64,000 nucleotides of DNA from Shewanella mangrovi (GCF_000753795.1 NZ_JPEO01000003.1:1-64000); one strand, 5' to 3'; positions 17,757 through 27,533 are shown, numbered from the stretch's first letter. A program made the numbers and translations. The notes: generated by a model not told the origin, from the sequence alone.

Positions 17757-20213
17757 TTAAACTTCTAATTTCAGTAAGTCGCCACAGGATTTTCTTAATA
17801 ATCCCGCACAACGCCATAAACCTAGACAGGCGACTAATATAGCACCGCTCAGAGGGGCTAACCACCACCATAGAAAATGCGCTGACACCTGTAATTCAAA
17901 CACTCTCGTTTTTAATATCCACAACGCAAACTCAGACACCGTAACGGCAAGTACACCGGATACGGCCCCTAAAATGGCAAATTCCAACGTTGTCGACCAA
18001 CGCAATAAGCTGCCTGAAGCGCCGAAGGTGCGTAACACCGCTAGTTCCTTTTGGCGGCTAGCCATGCCAGCTTCGGTTTGCGCAATCATTACCAGAGAAC
18101 TCGCAAGGACGACCATCACCAGCACTAAGGTCAACGCTAACGATACCTGAGCAACAATTCCACGAAGCTGAACGATCATTGCCCCAACATCAATAATAGA
18201 TACTGTAGGAAACTGTTTGATTAAGTCGAGAATTACTCCCGCTTGCTCAGGTTCCAGATGAAAGCTAGCCATGGAGGTATACATAAACGGTGCTAACGCT
18301 TCTTTTGAAAAAATCATAAAGAAGTTAGGCTGTAACGTTTCCCATTGAACTGCACGAATACTAGCAACTTCAACGTCAACTTTTTGGTTATCGATAATAA
18401 ATGTGAGCTTATCACTTAAACCAATTCCCAATCGCTCTGCGACACCCGCCTCCACCGACACCTCGTTTGCTCGTTCATTAAAGTGCCCCGACATAATTTT
18501 ATTATTTGGTGGCAGTGTTTCACGCCAGGTGAGATTGAGTTCGCGCGAAATACCGATACGCCCCCGCTCCCCCTGTCTCTGCTGTTCAGGTGTAATCACT
18601 TCCTCACCATTAATTGCACTTAACCGCCCGCGAATGACCGGATAGACGTCCGTCATTTCTATTCGATGTGACTGAATAAATGCTTCGAGCGGTGCAACTT
18701 CTTCGGGCGCAATATTTACCAGAAAGTAATTTGGCGCATTCTCAGGTAGCTGCTGTTGCCATTCATTTAGGAGATCTTGCCTTAAGGCCAAAATAGTCAG
18801 CAGCAATACCAATGCACTGGAAAATCCGACTAACTGTACCGAGTTTTGTCTGGCTCGACGGCGTAATCCAGCTAATGCTAATGCGACCGGGCTCGAGGTT
18901 TTCATGCCGACGCTACGTCCTGCACTTACCAGAAGATAACCCATTAATGCCAACAACAGTCCTAATAGCACCACACTAGCAACGACCGTCAAAGTCAGAG
19001 TGAGTGAACGCGAATAGAGCCATCCAAGCACCGCCATAGCCAACAAACTCAGTAACGGATGAAGCCAATTACTAATCGATGATGACTCTAATTGGCGTTG
19101 CAACACTCGTAATGGCGGTACAGACAGCAGTTTCAATAGCGGAAATGCAGAAAACATCAAAGCACTAATGAATCCGGTAGCGATACCTAACAACACCGGA
19201 CGCCAGATTGGCGCATCGTATGCTGCAATTTCTGCGGGTAGAGCAGGCGTTATTGCCATATCAAGCAAAAAGCCGCCGAAAAGCCCTAGCACGACGCCAA
19301 CGCAGGTAACTAACAGTAAGTGCATGCCAAATAACCAGCGAATTTGCTTAGCAGAAGCACCAAAGGTTTTAAGCATGGCAACAACATCATAATGACGCTG
19401 ACAATATCGCTGTGCCGCAATGCCGATAGCCGCACAGGCAAGCGCAATCCCAAGTAAACTCGCCAGCAGTAAAAAACGCTCAGCCCTTTTAACAGCCGAA
19501 GCGACTGGCGAATTTCCGGATTGAATATCAACCCAGCGTTGCGAGCTGGTCAGTTTAGGTTTGGCATATTCCTCAAACGCTTCGAGCGCACTGGAGTCCC
19601 CGGCGAATTGATACAGATAAGTCACCCGGCTTCCGGGCTGAACCACGCCAGTCGCAGGCACATCATCTAGACGCATCAGTACCACGGGCGACGAGGCAAA
19701 AAGATTAAAACCACCATCCGGTAGCCGTAAAATTTCTGCAGACATGGCTAACTGGCTATTGCCCAACTCAACCGACGGCGGATGATTCAGCAATCCTGCC
19801 AGCCGACTTTCATACCAGAGCTGATGATGTAAAGGCGTTTTATTGGGCTGTGGAGCAGACAACTCGACAGTCCCTTTAAGCGGGTAGTTATCATCAACAG
19901 CACGCACCGTCACCAGTTGAAACGCATCGCCCGCATAGACCATAGAGTTAAATTGCAAACTCCGCGACAGTGATAAACCAAGTTCCTCGCTCTCTGCCAG
20001 AATGGCTTCATCTAACGGTTGCGGTGAGTTAATAATTCGGTCAGCAGCGATAAATTTTGACGCTTGACCATTAATCGCGACCTGCAGTCGTTCGCTCACG
20101 CGCGCGAGCCCGGTGACTGATAACACGGCTAACATCAGTGCTAAAATAATCAGCACTAACTGTCCTTGCTTGAGTTCACGGTTAAAAAGCCGCCAAGCTA
20201 ACTGCCATTCCAT
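17757..20213 (-). CDS. ybbP: FtsX-family ABC transporter permease (YbbP)
   Basis: An 818-residue inner-membrane permease with the MacB/FtsX layout: one N-terminal helix, a periplasmic domain, a block of helices (residues roughly 240-430, including the FtsX motif around MLKTFGASAKQI), a second periplasmic domain, and a C-terminal three-helix block with LAVLRTFGASGSLLRW. It works with the ATPase YbbA, whose stop codon overlaps its start. Family members in the YbbAP group are thought to extract lipophilic molecules or handle lipoproteins, and tesA next door fits a lipid or thioester theme. The length matches E. coli YbbP (about 804). Confidence 0.9.
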   Translation of the reverse strand: MEWQLAWRLFNRELKQGQLVLIILALMLAVLSVTGLARVSERLQVAINGQASKFIAADRIINSPQPLDEAILAESEELGLSLSRSLQFNSMVYAGDAFQLVTVRAVDDNYPLKGTVELSAPQPNKTPLHHQLWYESRLAGLLNHPPSVELGNSQLAMSAEILRLPDGGFNLFASSPVVLMRLDDVPATGVVQPGSRVTYLYQFAGDSSALEAFEEYAKPKLTSSQRWVDIQSGNSPVASAVKRAERFLLLASLLGIALACAAIGIAAQRYCQRHYDVVAMLKTFGASAKQIRWLFGMHLLLVTCVGVVLGLFGGFLLDMAITPALPAEIAAYDAPIWRPVLLGIATGFISALMFSAFPLLKLLSVPPLRVLQRQLESSSISNWLHPLLSLLAMAVLGWLYSRSLTLTLTVVASVVLLGLLLALMGYLLVSAGRSVGMKTSSPVALALAGLRRRARQNSVQLVGFSSALVLLLTILALRQDLLNEWQQQLPENAPNYFLVNIAPEEVAPLEAFIQSHRIEMTDVYPVIRGRLSAINGEEVITPEQQRQGERGRIGISRELNLTWRETLPPNNKIMSGHFNERANEVSVEAGVAERLGIGLSDKLTFIIDNQKVDVEVASIRAVQWETLQPNFFMIFSKEALAPFMYTSMASFHLEPEQAGVILDLIKQFPTVSIIDVGAMIVQLRGIVAQVSLALTLVLVMVVLASSLVMIAQTEAGMASRQKELAVLRTFGASGSLLRWSTTLEFAILGAVSGVLAVTVSEFALWILKTRVFELQVSAHFLWWWLAPLSGAILVACLGLWRCAGLLRKSCGDLLKLEV

Positions 20214-20908
20214 TAGCCCGCCTCCTGCTCCGTTGCAATTTCAAACAACTTACCATCTTGCATTTCAAGCTGGCGCCGACACCGCTTTGCCAAGGTCAAA
20301 TCATGCGTCACTAACACCAATGTGGTCGAGCTTTCCCGATTCATGGCAAACAACATATCCGCTACACGATCAGCATTGTGCTTATCCAAATTACCTGTGG
20401 GTTCATCAGCAAATAGTACTTTGGGTTCACAGATAAATGCCCTAGCGATGGCGACCCGCTGTTGCTCTCCACCAGAAAGTTGCTTGGGTAGATGACCGAG
20501 ACGATGCTCCAGCCCTACCCTTTGTAGCATTTGCGTCGCTTTAGCTCGCGCATCTTTGATACCCGACAGCTCTGCAGGCAACATGACGTTCTCAAGCGCT
20601 GTCAGGGTATCAACCAACATAAATGACTGAAAAATAAAACTGATTTTTTGCTTCCGCAACGCGGCCTTTTGCTCTTCGTCGAGGCCAACCAGCGAAACGC
20701 CGTCAAGACTAATCTCACCTTCCGTTGGAGAGTCCAATGCTGCTAATAAACCAAGTAACGTTGATTTCCCGGAACCGGAAGGCCCCAATATCGCCACACT
20801 TTCACCAGACTTGACTTCCATATTGATGCCTTTCAGGATAGTCAGCTCACCTTCTTGAGTCGTTACTGTTTTCACCAAATGGGAAACTTTTATGGCACTG
20901 TTGTTCAA
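20213..20908 (-). CDS. ybbA: ABC transporter ATPase YbbA
   Basis: A 231-residue ATPase of the LolD/MacB class. Visible motifs are Walker A GPSGSGKST, the signature LSGGEQQRVAIARA, Walker B VLFADEPTGNLD and the switch histidine in LVTHDLTLA. It pairs with YbbP, whose start overlaps its end. I chose a TTG start at 20908 (NNSAIKVSHLV follows), with GGAAG 5 bases upstream. The frame stays open to 20998, but that extension lies inside tesA and is not family-like. The TTG start makes ybbA and tesA overlap head to head by 17 bases, so their promoters must lie inside each other's coding sequence. Confidence 0.88.
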   Translation of the reverse strand: MNNSAIKVSHLVKTVTTQEGELTILKGINMEVKSGESVAILGPSGSGKSTLLGLLAALDSPTEGEISLDGVSLVGLDEEQKAALRKQKISFIFQSFMLVDTLTALENVMLPAELSGIKDARAKATQMLQRVGLEHRLGHLPKQLSGGEQQRVAIARAFICEPKVLFADEPTGNLDKHNADRVADMLFAMNRESSTTLVLVTHDLTLAKRCRRQLEMQDGKLFEIATEQEAG

Positions 20909-21533
20909 GTTCGCTTCCTTATGTTGTCGTCCTGTGGCGCTGTTACCACTGTTAGTTATTCTGCTGACGGCGCCTGCGCAAGCTGCCACTTTACTCATAG
21001 TCGGAGACAGTCTAGGCGCCAGCTATGGCGTAAATGAAAAAGACGGTTGGGTTGAAGGGCTACGTAACGCTTTACCACAACACACGCTGATTAATGCGTC
21101 GGTCAGTGGCGAAACGTCTGGTGGCGGCTTACGTCGTCTGCCGTCACTACTAAGCTCTGCATCGCCCGATGTCGTATTGATTGAACTTGGTGGAAATGAT
21201 GGGTTAAGGGGGTTTCCACCGCAACAGTTGAAAAACAATCTTACAAAAATGATAGCCTTAGCCAAACAGGCTGGTGCAAAAGTCATGTTGTCAGAAGTCA
21301 TGGTACCGCCCAACTATGGCCCCCGCTATGAAAAAGCATTTACCTCTGTCTATCAACAACTCGCTGAAGATAAAAGCGTTACGCTTGTCCCCTTCTTTAT
21401 GACCGTAATCGCCCCTCATCCAGAATTAATGCAACGTGACGGCATTCATCCCAATACTGTCGCACAGCCTAAAATTACCGCGTTTATGTTGCCCTTTATC
21501 AAACATGCCTTAGACGAGGTAAACAACTCATAA
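20892..21533 (+). CDS. tesA: periplasmic thioesterase/lysophospholipase TesA (GDSL hydrolase)
   Basis: TesA is a multifunctional acyl-CoA thioesterase, esterase and lysophospholipase of the SGNH family. The 213-residue precursor has a signal peptide ending AQA (residue 31), then IVGDSLGASYG with the catalytic Ser40, the oxyanion block GGNDGLRG, and the catalytic Asp/His in DGIHPN near the C-terminus. It is divergent from ybbA, as in E. coli, and its 3' end overlaps the convergent acetyltransferase gene by 6 bases. The ATG at 20892 gives a plausible signal peptide; a slightly later TTG is possible. Confidence 0.93.
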   Translation: MALLFKFASLCCRPVALLPLLVILLTAPAQAATLLIVGDSLGASYGVNEKDGWVEGLRNALPQHTLINASVSGETSGGGLRRLPSLLSSASPDVVLIELGGNDGLRGFPPQQLKNNLTKMIALAKQAGAKVMLSEVMVPPNYGPRYEKAFTSVYQQLAEDKSVTLVPFFMTVIAPHPELMQRDGIHPNTVAQPKITAFMLPFIKHALDEVNNS

Positions 21534-22031
21534 CCACTTGTGGAATATATGCATTGATTGCCCCATGAGTTCACCCATGCCCATCAGTTTCATCTGTAAT
21601 TTGTGGGCGAGGCGCTCAGAGCCGATGTTGCCGGGCATAATCAAAGCGATTACGTCTTTGATTTCGCCCTTTTTCAGTAAATGTTCTAACGTCGCATTTG
21701 CCGCTTCGTAACCAAAGCCACGCTGCCAATACTCTGGAAAGTATCGATAGCCTAACTCCACTTTATTAAATGAAGCTAAATATTTGGGCCCGCAAAACCC
21801 GATCACCTGACCATTAGTCTTTAACTCCACGGCCCAACGTCCAAAGCCGAACTGACGATAATCTTCGTAAATAACGTCTCGAAGCACCCGCTTTGCATCC
21901 TGCAAACTATTGCTTGGCGCGCCGGGAATAAAATTGAGAATGCGAGGATCACGGTTCAGCTCAAACAGACTCGCAGCGTCAGCGTCTTCAAATTCTCGTA
22001 AAATCAAACGTTCGGTTTCACAGACAACCAC
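21528..22031 (-). CDS. GNAT acetyltransferase, RimJ/RimL-like
   Basis: A 167-residue N-acetyltransferase of the RimJ/RimL type. It opens with TERLILREFEDADAASLFEL, has LGYRYFPEYWQRGFGYEA, matching the acetyl-CoA pyrophosphate loop (QRGFGYEA), and a C-terminal NIGSERLAHKLQM segment. Substrate is unknown; family members acetylate ribosomal protein N-termini, spermidine or antibiotics. The start appears to be GTG at 22031, with a GGGTGGTG-like ribosome site. It converges on tesA with a 6-base overlap. Confidence 0.82.
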   Translation of the reverse strand: MVVCETERLILREFEDADAASLFELNRDPRILNFIPGAPSNSLQDAKRVLRDVIYEDYRQFGFGRWAVELKTNGQVIGFCGPKYLASFNKVELGYRYFPEYWQRGFGYEAANATLEHLLKKGEIKDVIALIMPGNIGSERLAHKLQMKLMGMGELMGQSMHIFHKWL

Positions 22032-22178
22032 ACCACCACCCTATATGAGAAAAATTGAGTAAAAATGCCGATTTGCATGAGAAAATATCGCGCAAAAAGC
22101 GTGACTTAATCTATATATCCGAATAAACGACAAGACTAAAATGTGCACAAACTTTCACCATCATTCTCAGGAAAGAGT

Positions 22179-23237
22179 ATGTCACAGTCAAAATTGTATG
22201 TGCCACTGACCACACGTACGAACCAGTATATCAGCGCCGAGCTCAAATTAACCGACGAACTCTTAGTGCACTATCAAGATGTTGAGCAGTGTTATCAGCA
22301 AATTGCCGAGCAGTTCTTTAAGCTGACCGAAGTTCATCATTTGTTCAATGTCCACGTGATCGCCAACGATAAGCTGCCCATTGTGCGTTATCACACTGAA
22401 GCCTATTGTCTGCAAACTGCAGAGCAAATTTTGTTTTTCTACGACCCCGAACATCACGAAGCCCAAAATTTGTTTTATCAGGCTGACTATCGCGCGCGTA
22501 AGTTGCGTTTTCTGTTTCTTGCGACAGGTAACGACATTCGAGCCAATGCCGCGTCTTTCCACAAAAATGTCCGCATGGTAATAGACAAACTCAGCACACA
22601 ACTGCCAGCTCAATCTCAACCATTTAAAGTACGTGACCACCAACAGATGTCATACGACCTGTTTGCTGCGGCTAAACGCAGCACCGAGACTTATGGCTAC
22701 AAGTTGCGTAATATTTATAAGCGCTATAAATCACGTGGTTGCGAGTTGCCAGCAAACTATACCTCGACTGCCCATGTGAAAGTGACATTACCACTATCAC
22801 GCCAATTGAAACAGCAACTTATGCTGCACGGACAAGATGATCAAGCCCTATATCGCTACCTAGAAGATCACTTTCTCAGCGCCATTAATCAACGTCATCT
22901 AACCCATGCAGCAATGGTGGCTAATGGCCTTACGCCATTAGTCCGTAACAGTAAGTTTGAACTCAAAGGACAAACCGCTGAAACTCAACATATCGGCTTT
23001 AATCCGAACGATAATGAAGCTGAATATCAGCGCTATTGGGACGGTGGAAAACGCCATGTAGAAGCTGTCGACTTTATTCTTGTCGCCACCACTCAGGACT
23101 ACGCAGAACCTGGCTATTGCCGCTATATGAATCACGTTGAAGCAGCACTAAAAGACTTTGCTAAATCGATTGGTCTAGATCCGAAAAAGCAGGTAATGAC
23201 AGTGGGTTTCTACCAACATATCAGCTATTTAATTTAA
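22179..23237 (+). CDS. DUF3083-like protein of unknown function
   Basis: A 352-residue soluble protein without signal peptide or membrane segments, resembling the DUF3083 group seen in marine gammaproteobacteria; this assignment rests on memory of the family and is not certain. It is rich in His, Tyr and Gln, and has no recognisable catalytic motif. I start at the ATG at 22179 because CAGGAAAG lies just upstream; an in-frame GTG at 22143 has no ribosome site. It is a single-gene unit followed by a strong terminator shared with sohB. Confidence 0.6.
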   Translation: MSQSKLYVPLTTRTNQYISAELKLTDELLVHYQDVEQCYQQIAEQFFKLTEVHHLFNVHVIANDKLPIVRYHTEAYCLQTAEQILFFYDPEHHEAQNLFYQADYRARKLRFLFLATGNDIRANAASFHKNVRMVIDKLSTQLPAQSQPFKVRDHQQMSYDLFAAAKRSTETYGYKLRNIYKRYKSRGCELPANYTSTAHVKVTLPLSRQLKQQLMLHGQDDQALYRYLEDHFLSAINQRHLTHAAMVANGLTPLVRNSKFELKGQTAETQHIGFNPNDNEAEYQRYWDGGKRHVEAVDFILVATTQDYAEPGYCRYMNHVEAALKDFAKSIGLDPKKQVMTVGFYQHISYLI

Positions 23238-23253
23238 CCTGCTGAAGCATAAA

Positions 23254-23277
23254 AAAGGCCAGCTGTTGCTGGCCTTT
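23254..23277. terminator. bidirectional terminator between the DUF3083-like gene and sohB
   Basis: AAAGGCCAGC (23254-23263) pairs with GCTGGCCTTT (23268-23277) around TGTT. A six-base A run precedes it, giving a T tract on the minus strand for sohB. Confidence 0.9.
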
Positions 23278-23291
23278 CTCAATATTGACGA

Positions 23292-24305
23292 TTAAACCGC
23301 ACGATTACGTGAAGTTAGCGTATCGATACATGCATGCAATAATACTGAAGCGCCATGACCGATTTTATCGGCCAATTTTTTCTTAATCTGATACTGCACT
23401 TTAAACACCTGCCGTTCATTAGCAAGTGACATCAACAGATCATCGCTGGTGCCAATTTGGTCGATCAAGCCTAAATCTAGCGCTTGCTGACCATACCAAT
23501 GCTCGCCGGTTGCCACCTTATCAATCGCCAGCTCTGGTCGGTAGCGCCCCACAAAGTCTTTAAACAAGTGGTGCGTTTCTTCCAACTCTTCACGAAACTT
23601 TTCACGTCCTTCTTCGGTGTTTTCACCAAACATGGTAATGGTTCGTTTGAACTCACCAGCAGTGTGCTGTTCGTAATCGATGTCGTGTTTACGCAGTAAG
23701 CGATTAAAGTTAGGCAACTGGGCAACGACCCCGATCGAGCCAATAATGGCGAATGGTGCAGCTACGATTTTATTGGCGACACAAGCCATCATATAACCAC
23801 CGCTGGCGGCCACTTTATCGACGCAAACCGTCAATGGAATATTGGCAGCACGAAAGCGTTCCAGTTGGCTCGCGGCCAAACCGTAACCATGCACCATACC
23901 ACCGCCACTCTCTACATTAACGACCACTTCGTCATGGCTATTGGCAACCGCCAAAACGGCACTGATCTCTCGACGCAGCGACGCCACTTCGGCCGCTTCT
24001 ATACCGCCTTTAAAATCCATCACGAACACTCGTGAGACATTATCATCGGTCTCTTTTGCCTTGGCTTTTTCAGCAGCTTTTTGCTGCTTTTCATACTGTT
24101 TAAACGCCTTTTTATCGAGCAATTCAGCATTTAAATGATGTTTCAGAGATGACAATTCATCAGACAGATCTGACAAATGTAACTCACCTTTTTCAGCTTT
24201 GGGTTTCACCGCCGAGCTCACCACGATCGCAACGACCACCGCAATCGCCACAACCAGCGTTACGGCTTTGGCAAGAAACAGCCCGTATTCGTATAAAAAT
24301 TCCAA
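23292..24305 (-). CDS. sohB: inner-membrane S49 peptidase SohB
   Basis: SohB is a ClpP-fold serine protease of the signal-peptide-peptidase family, acting on the periplasmic face of the inner membrane. The 337-residue protein has one N-terminal membrane helix (about 10-30), a charged Lys/Glu-rich linker, and the S49 core with VAASGGYMMA (nucleophile Ser near 168), then IGSIGVVAQ and the general-base lysine in GEFKRTITMFGENTEEG near 218. Length agrees with E. coli SohB (349). It is a single-gene unit divergent from ycaO. Confidence 0.92.
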   Translation of the reverse strand: MEFLYEYGLFLAKAVTLVVAIAVVVAIVVSSAVKPKAEKGELHLSDLSDELSSLKHHLNAELLDKKAFKQYEKQQKAAEKAKAKETDDNVSRVFVMDFKGGIEAAEVASLRREISAVLAVANSHDEVVVNVESGGGMVHGYGLAASQLERFRAANIPLTVCVDKVAASGGYMMACVANKIVAAPFAIIGSIGVVAQLPNFNRLLRKHDIDYEQHTAGEFKRTITMFGENTEEGREKFREELEETHHLFKDFVGRYRPELAIDKVATGEHWYGQQALDLGLIDQIGTSDDLLMSLANERQVFKVQYQIKKKLADKIGHGASVLLHACIDTLTSRNRAV

Positions 24306-24510
24306 TGTTTTTATCCTGTTACTTTAGGCAATAAGAAATTTAACCGGCAGCCATTCTAGCAACAGTTGCACTGGATAAAAAACCTATTTGTCGGCGTAGC
24401 TTAAGCACGAAGGTAAATCGCCATAACTCAGTCCAAAACGTTAGAGAATCGCCGTCAGTAAATGTGGTAACATGCCGCAAAATTTGATCCAGTTAACAAT
24501 TTGGAACCTC

Positions 24511-26274
24511 ATGAGCCGTACATTTATTCCGGGCAAAGATGAAGCCCTCGAAGTGTCCATCAACACCATGCAACAACGTTTGGTGAACTTAGGATTTGAT
24601 ATTGAAGAGGCCTCATGGCTGAACCCAGTACCCAATGTTTGGTCAGTGCACATTCGCGATAAAGCCTGCGGAGCTTGCTTCACCAACGGTAAAGGCGCCA
24701 GTAAAGATGCCGCATTAGCAAGTGCGTTGGGCGAATACTTTGAGCGTTTGGCGTGTAATTATTTCTTCGCTGACTTCTACATGGGCGAGCAAGTGGCTAA
24801 CAGCGAATTTGTACACTATCCAAATGAAAAGTGGTTCCCAATTGCTGACGGTTGGTCAGCCGGTTTGATGGACGACTACCTGAAATCGCACTACGATCCA
24901 GAGCAAGATGTGGCCATGTCACAACTGATTGACGTGCAGTCATCGAATGAACAGCGCGGCGTATGTGCCCTGCCATTTGAACGTCAGTCTGACGGCGCGC
25001 AGGTTTACATTCCAATGAACATCATCGGCAACCTGTACGTGAGTAACGGCATGTCAGCCGGTAACACCAAAACCGAAGCTCGCACTCAAGCGCTGTCTGA
25101 GTGTTTTGAACGTTACGTCAAAAACCGCATCATTGCCGAATGTATTTCGCTGCCAGAAATTCCAGCAGAGGTAATGGCGCGCTATCCAAAAGTGGTTGAA
25201 GCGATTGCAAAATTGGAAGCGGAAGGTTTCCCAATCACTTGTTTCGATGCGTCACTAGGCGGTGAATACCCGGTCATTTGTGTGACTCTGTTTAACCCAG
25301 AAAATGGCGGTTGCTTTGCATCATTCGGCGCGCATCCACGTTTTGGTGTGGCATTAGAACGTACCGTGACTGAATTGCTGCAAGGTCGTGGACTGAAAGA
25401 TCTGGATATTTTCCCAACTCCGTCATTCAACAATGATGAAGTGGCCGATCACACCAACATTGAAACCCACTTTATCGATTCATCAGGTTTGGTATCGTGG
25501 GATCTGTTCAAGCAAGACAGTGACTTCCCATTCGCAGATTGGGACTTTACCGGGTCAACGCAAGAGGAATTTAGCTTCCTGCTGGCAAAATTCCGTGAGT
25601 TAGGCGCTGATGTTTACATTGCGGATTATGAGCATTTAGAAACTTACGCTTGCCGCGTATTGGTACCGGGTTACTCAGAAATCTATCCAGCGGATGATCT
25701 GCATTTTGCCAATAACAACCGTGGTACTGCTTTGCGCCGTATGCTAGATCAATGGCTCAGCAACCAAGCGAACGCTGAATTGGCAGAAGAGATCCTGGCT
25801 GAAATCGACGCATTGAACGTTGATGAATTCCAACCGCTGGACCAACTGCTTGGCATTGCGGTAGATGCCACTAGCCCATGGGCGACGTTGCGCATCGGTG
25901 AACTGCGTTGTTTGTTGGCCTTGGCCATGGGCGAGCTGGAAGATGCGTTAGATTGGGCGCAGTGGACAGTAGATTTCAACGCATATGGCATTACCGCTGA
26001 TCGGCAACCACGCTTACGCTTCTATCATGCTGTTTTGGCTGTACTCCAACTGCAGGAACAGGGATTGGAACTTGAACAGTATCTTCCTCAATTCAAGCGC
26101 ATGTATACCACAGCGCATCTTGAAGCGGCGCTAACGCATATCAACCAACAAGCCTATGGCTACGATTTGCATCTGACGCATGGCATTTTAGGCTTCGCGA
26201 AGCATCAGTCGTTACTGCAAGCTTACGAGAAGCTACAACGCGCTAAAGCGGCACATACTCACTGGCCTAAATAA
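24511..26274 (+). CDS. ycaO: YcaO, putative ribosomal S12 methylthiolation factor / YcaO-domain ATPase
   Basis: A 587-residue homologue of E. coli YcaO (586), implicated in beta-methylthiolation of ribosomal protein S12 with RimO. The ATP-binding YcaO signature residues are present in ASALGEYFERL and LSECFERYVKN, and the C-terminal third is the helical tetratricopeptide-like extension of housekeeping YcaO, ending SLLQAYEKLQRAKAA. The start at 24511 (MSRTFIPGKDEALE) matches the E. coli N-terminus; the frame is open 13 codons further without support. In E. coli it lies beside focA-pflB, as here. Nothing ties it to peptide cyclisation. Confidence 0.95.
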   Translation: MSRTFIPGKDEALEVSINTMQQRLVNLGFDIEEASWLNPVPNVWSVHIRDKACGACFTNGKGASKDAALASALGEYFERLACNYFFADFYMGEQVANSEFVHYPNEKWFPIADGWSAGLMDDYLKSHYDPEQDVAMSQLIDVQSSNEQRGVCALPFERQSDGAQVYIPMNIIGNLYVSNGMSAGNTKTEARTQALSECFERYVKNRIIAECISLPEIPAEVMARYPKVVEAIAKLEAEGFPITCFDASLGGEYPVICVTLFNPENGGCFASFGAHPRFGVALERTVTELLQGRGLKDLDIFPTPSFNNDEVADHTNIETHFIDSSGLVSWDLFKQDSDFPFADWDFTGSTQEEFSFLLAKFRELGADVYIADYEHLETYACRVLVPGYSEIYPADDLHFANNNRGTALRRMLDQWLSNQANAELAEEILAEIDALNVDEFQPLDQLLGIAVDATSPWATLRIGELRCLLALAMGELEDALDWAQWTVDFNAYGITADRQPRLRFYHAVLAVLQLQEQGLELEQYLPQFKRMYTTAHLEAALTHINQQAYGYDLHLTHGILGFAKHQSLLQAYEKLQRAKAAHTHWPK

Positions 26275-26303
26275 GCTGAGCATTACTGCAGCGCTGTAAA
26301 ACA

Positions 26304-26334
26304 AAAATCCGATGACGTTTGTTCATCGGATTTT
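26304..26334 (+). terminator. ycaO terminator
   Basis: AAAATCCGATGA (26304-26315) pairs perfectly with TCATCGGATTTT (26323-26334) around a 7-base loop, followed by CTGTTTT. Confidence 0.9.
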
Positions 26335-26340
26335 CTGTTT

Positions 26341-26576
26341 TAGCCGCCAAATACGACTACGACACTCACTCACCTTGAGCCAGTTCTCCGCTGACTTTGC
26401 TGGTGTCGTTACGCGATACAGAGTGCTTCATCTGCGTAGCTGTTCGACACATCATCCTGCGATAAATCAAGCTCGAATAAAGACGCCGCCAATCCCCTAA
26501 GTACACCGATGAGCACCATGCGGCTTTGAACGTCTTTTTATTAACAGACTGGGTGATCAGGATAAAACCACGCCCA
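26341..26576. other. non-coding gap between ycaO and focA terminators
   Basis: Between the ycaO terminator and the focA terminator I see no supported gene. A 113-codon minus-strand open frame crosses it but runs into focA, has no ribosome site and no recognisable sequence. No repeats or RNA genes are evident. Confidence 0.6.
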
Positions 26577-26609
26577 TAAAAAATGCCACCCACAAAGTGA
26601 GCGGCATTT
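26577..26609 (-). terminator. focA terminator
   Basis: Read on the minus strand, AAATGCC plus an imperfect inner stem (CTCAC with GTGGG) pairs with GGCATTT and runs into TTTTTTA. It lies about 20 bases past the focA stop codon. Confidence 0.85.
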
Positions 26610-26630
26610 ATATTGAAGGCGATTAGAGCA

Positions 26631-27533
26631 TTATTCGGCGGACGCAGAAAACGCTTGATGGACGTCTTCAGCATCTTGCTTTGGCGCTGCCATAGCATCC
26701 TGCGCACCAGATAATTTCTCGGTGCCCAATAACCCTAAGCCAACAAAGAAGGCACCACCGACGATATTCCCCAAGGTCACAGGAATCAAGTTGGCGGAAA
26801 TCACGTGGCCGATGTTCAACGCTTCTAAGGTTTCAGCCGTGTAACCGTGAGCCAACAACACGTCTGCCGGTATCACGTCTTTAAAAACCAAACCAAGTGG
26901 CAACATAAACATGTTGGCGATACTGTGCTCAAAGCCAGTAGCAACAAACAAGGCCACTGGCATAATCATCAACAACGCCTTAGTGCCTGGCTGCTTAGCC
27001 ATATACGCCAACCATACCCCCAAACACACCATGATGTTACATAGCATGCCGAGGAAAAACGCTTGGCTCCAGGTGTGGTGCAGTTTATGCAGCGCAATAC
27101 CAATAACATTGATACCCCACTCACCGCCCGCCACTAAATTAAGCCCAGCACCAGATACCAATCCAACCAGTATCAACGCACCAATGGCATTACCAAAGTA
27201 GACTTCTGCCCAGCAAATCAAAGTGCGCGACACACTCACTCGGCCCTGGACACAGGCTACTGCTGATAGCACAGTACTGGTAAATAACTCCATACCAAAC
27301 AATACAACCAGAATAAGCCCCAGACTAAACACTGTGCCGCCTAACAGATGGATGACACCCCAATGTGCTTCTTTTGTACCTGTGGTTACTGTGACATAAA
27401 AAACAAACGCTAAGCCGATAAAAAAGCCGGCGTACATAGATTGTGCAATTCGATGCAAAGAATTTTTATTAACTTTGCCTTCACCACTGTGGATGACGTT
27501 TTGCAAATGTTCAGAGAACTGCTTCATTTTCAT
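26631..27533 (-). CDS. focA: formate channel FocA
   Basis: FocA moves formate across the inner membrane, exporting the product of pyruvate formate-lyase and reimporting it at low pH. The 300-residue protein has six predicted membrane helices and family marks: LFTSTVL (the Thr of the pore), NVYFGN-like VYFGNAIGALI, the FEHSIANMFMLP segment containing the pore histidine, and NLIPVTLGNIVGGA. Unlike E. coli, where focA is the first gene of focA-pflB, here it is transcribed away from pflB across a gap of nearly 1 kb. The C-terminal tail is longer and acidic. Confidence 0.95.
   Translation of the reverse strand: MKMKQFSEHLQNVIHSGEGKVNKNSLHRIAQSMYAGFFIGLAFVFYVTVTTGTKEAHWGVIHLLGGTVFSLGLILVVLFGMELFTSTVLSAVACVQGRVSVSRTLICWAEVYFGNAIGALILVGLVSGAGLNLVAGGEWGINVIGIALHKLHHTWSQAFFLGMLCNIMVCLGVWLAYMAKQPGTKALLMIMPVALFVATGFEHSIANMFMLPLGLVFKDVIPADVLLAHGYTAETLEALNIGHVISANLIPVTLGNIVGGAFFVGLGLLGTEKLSGAQDAMAAPKQDAEDVHQAFSASAE

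Noticed and set aside
20909..20998. N-terminal extension of ybbA into tesA.
   Set aside because: It lies inside the tesA signal-peptide region on the other strand and has no resemblance to ABC ATPases.
24511..26274. YcaO as a maturation enzyme for the 38-residue peptide or the 13-residue repeats.
   Set aside because: It is the full-length housekeeping YcaO with the E. coli-type C-terminal extension, lies 7 kb away beside focA-pflB as in E. coli, and has no linked cyclodehydratase partner or exporter.
26366..26707. 113-codon minus-strand frame between ycaO and focA.
   Set aside because: It overlaps the focA 3' end and terminator, has no ribosome site and no recognisable sequence.
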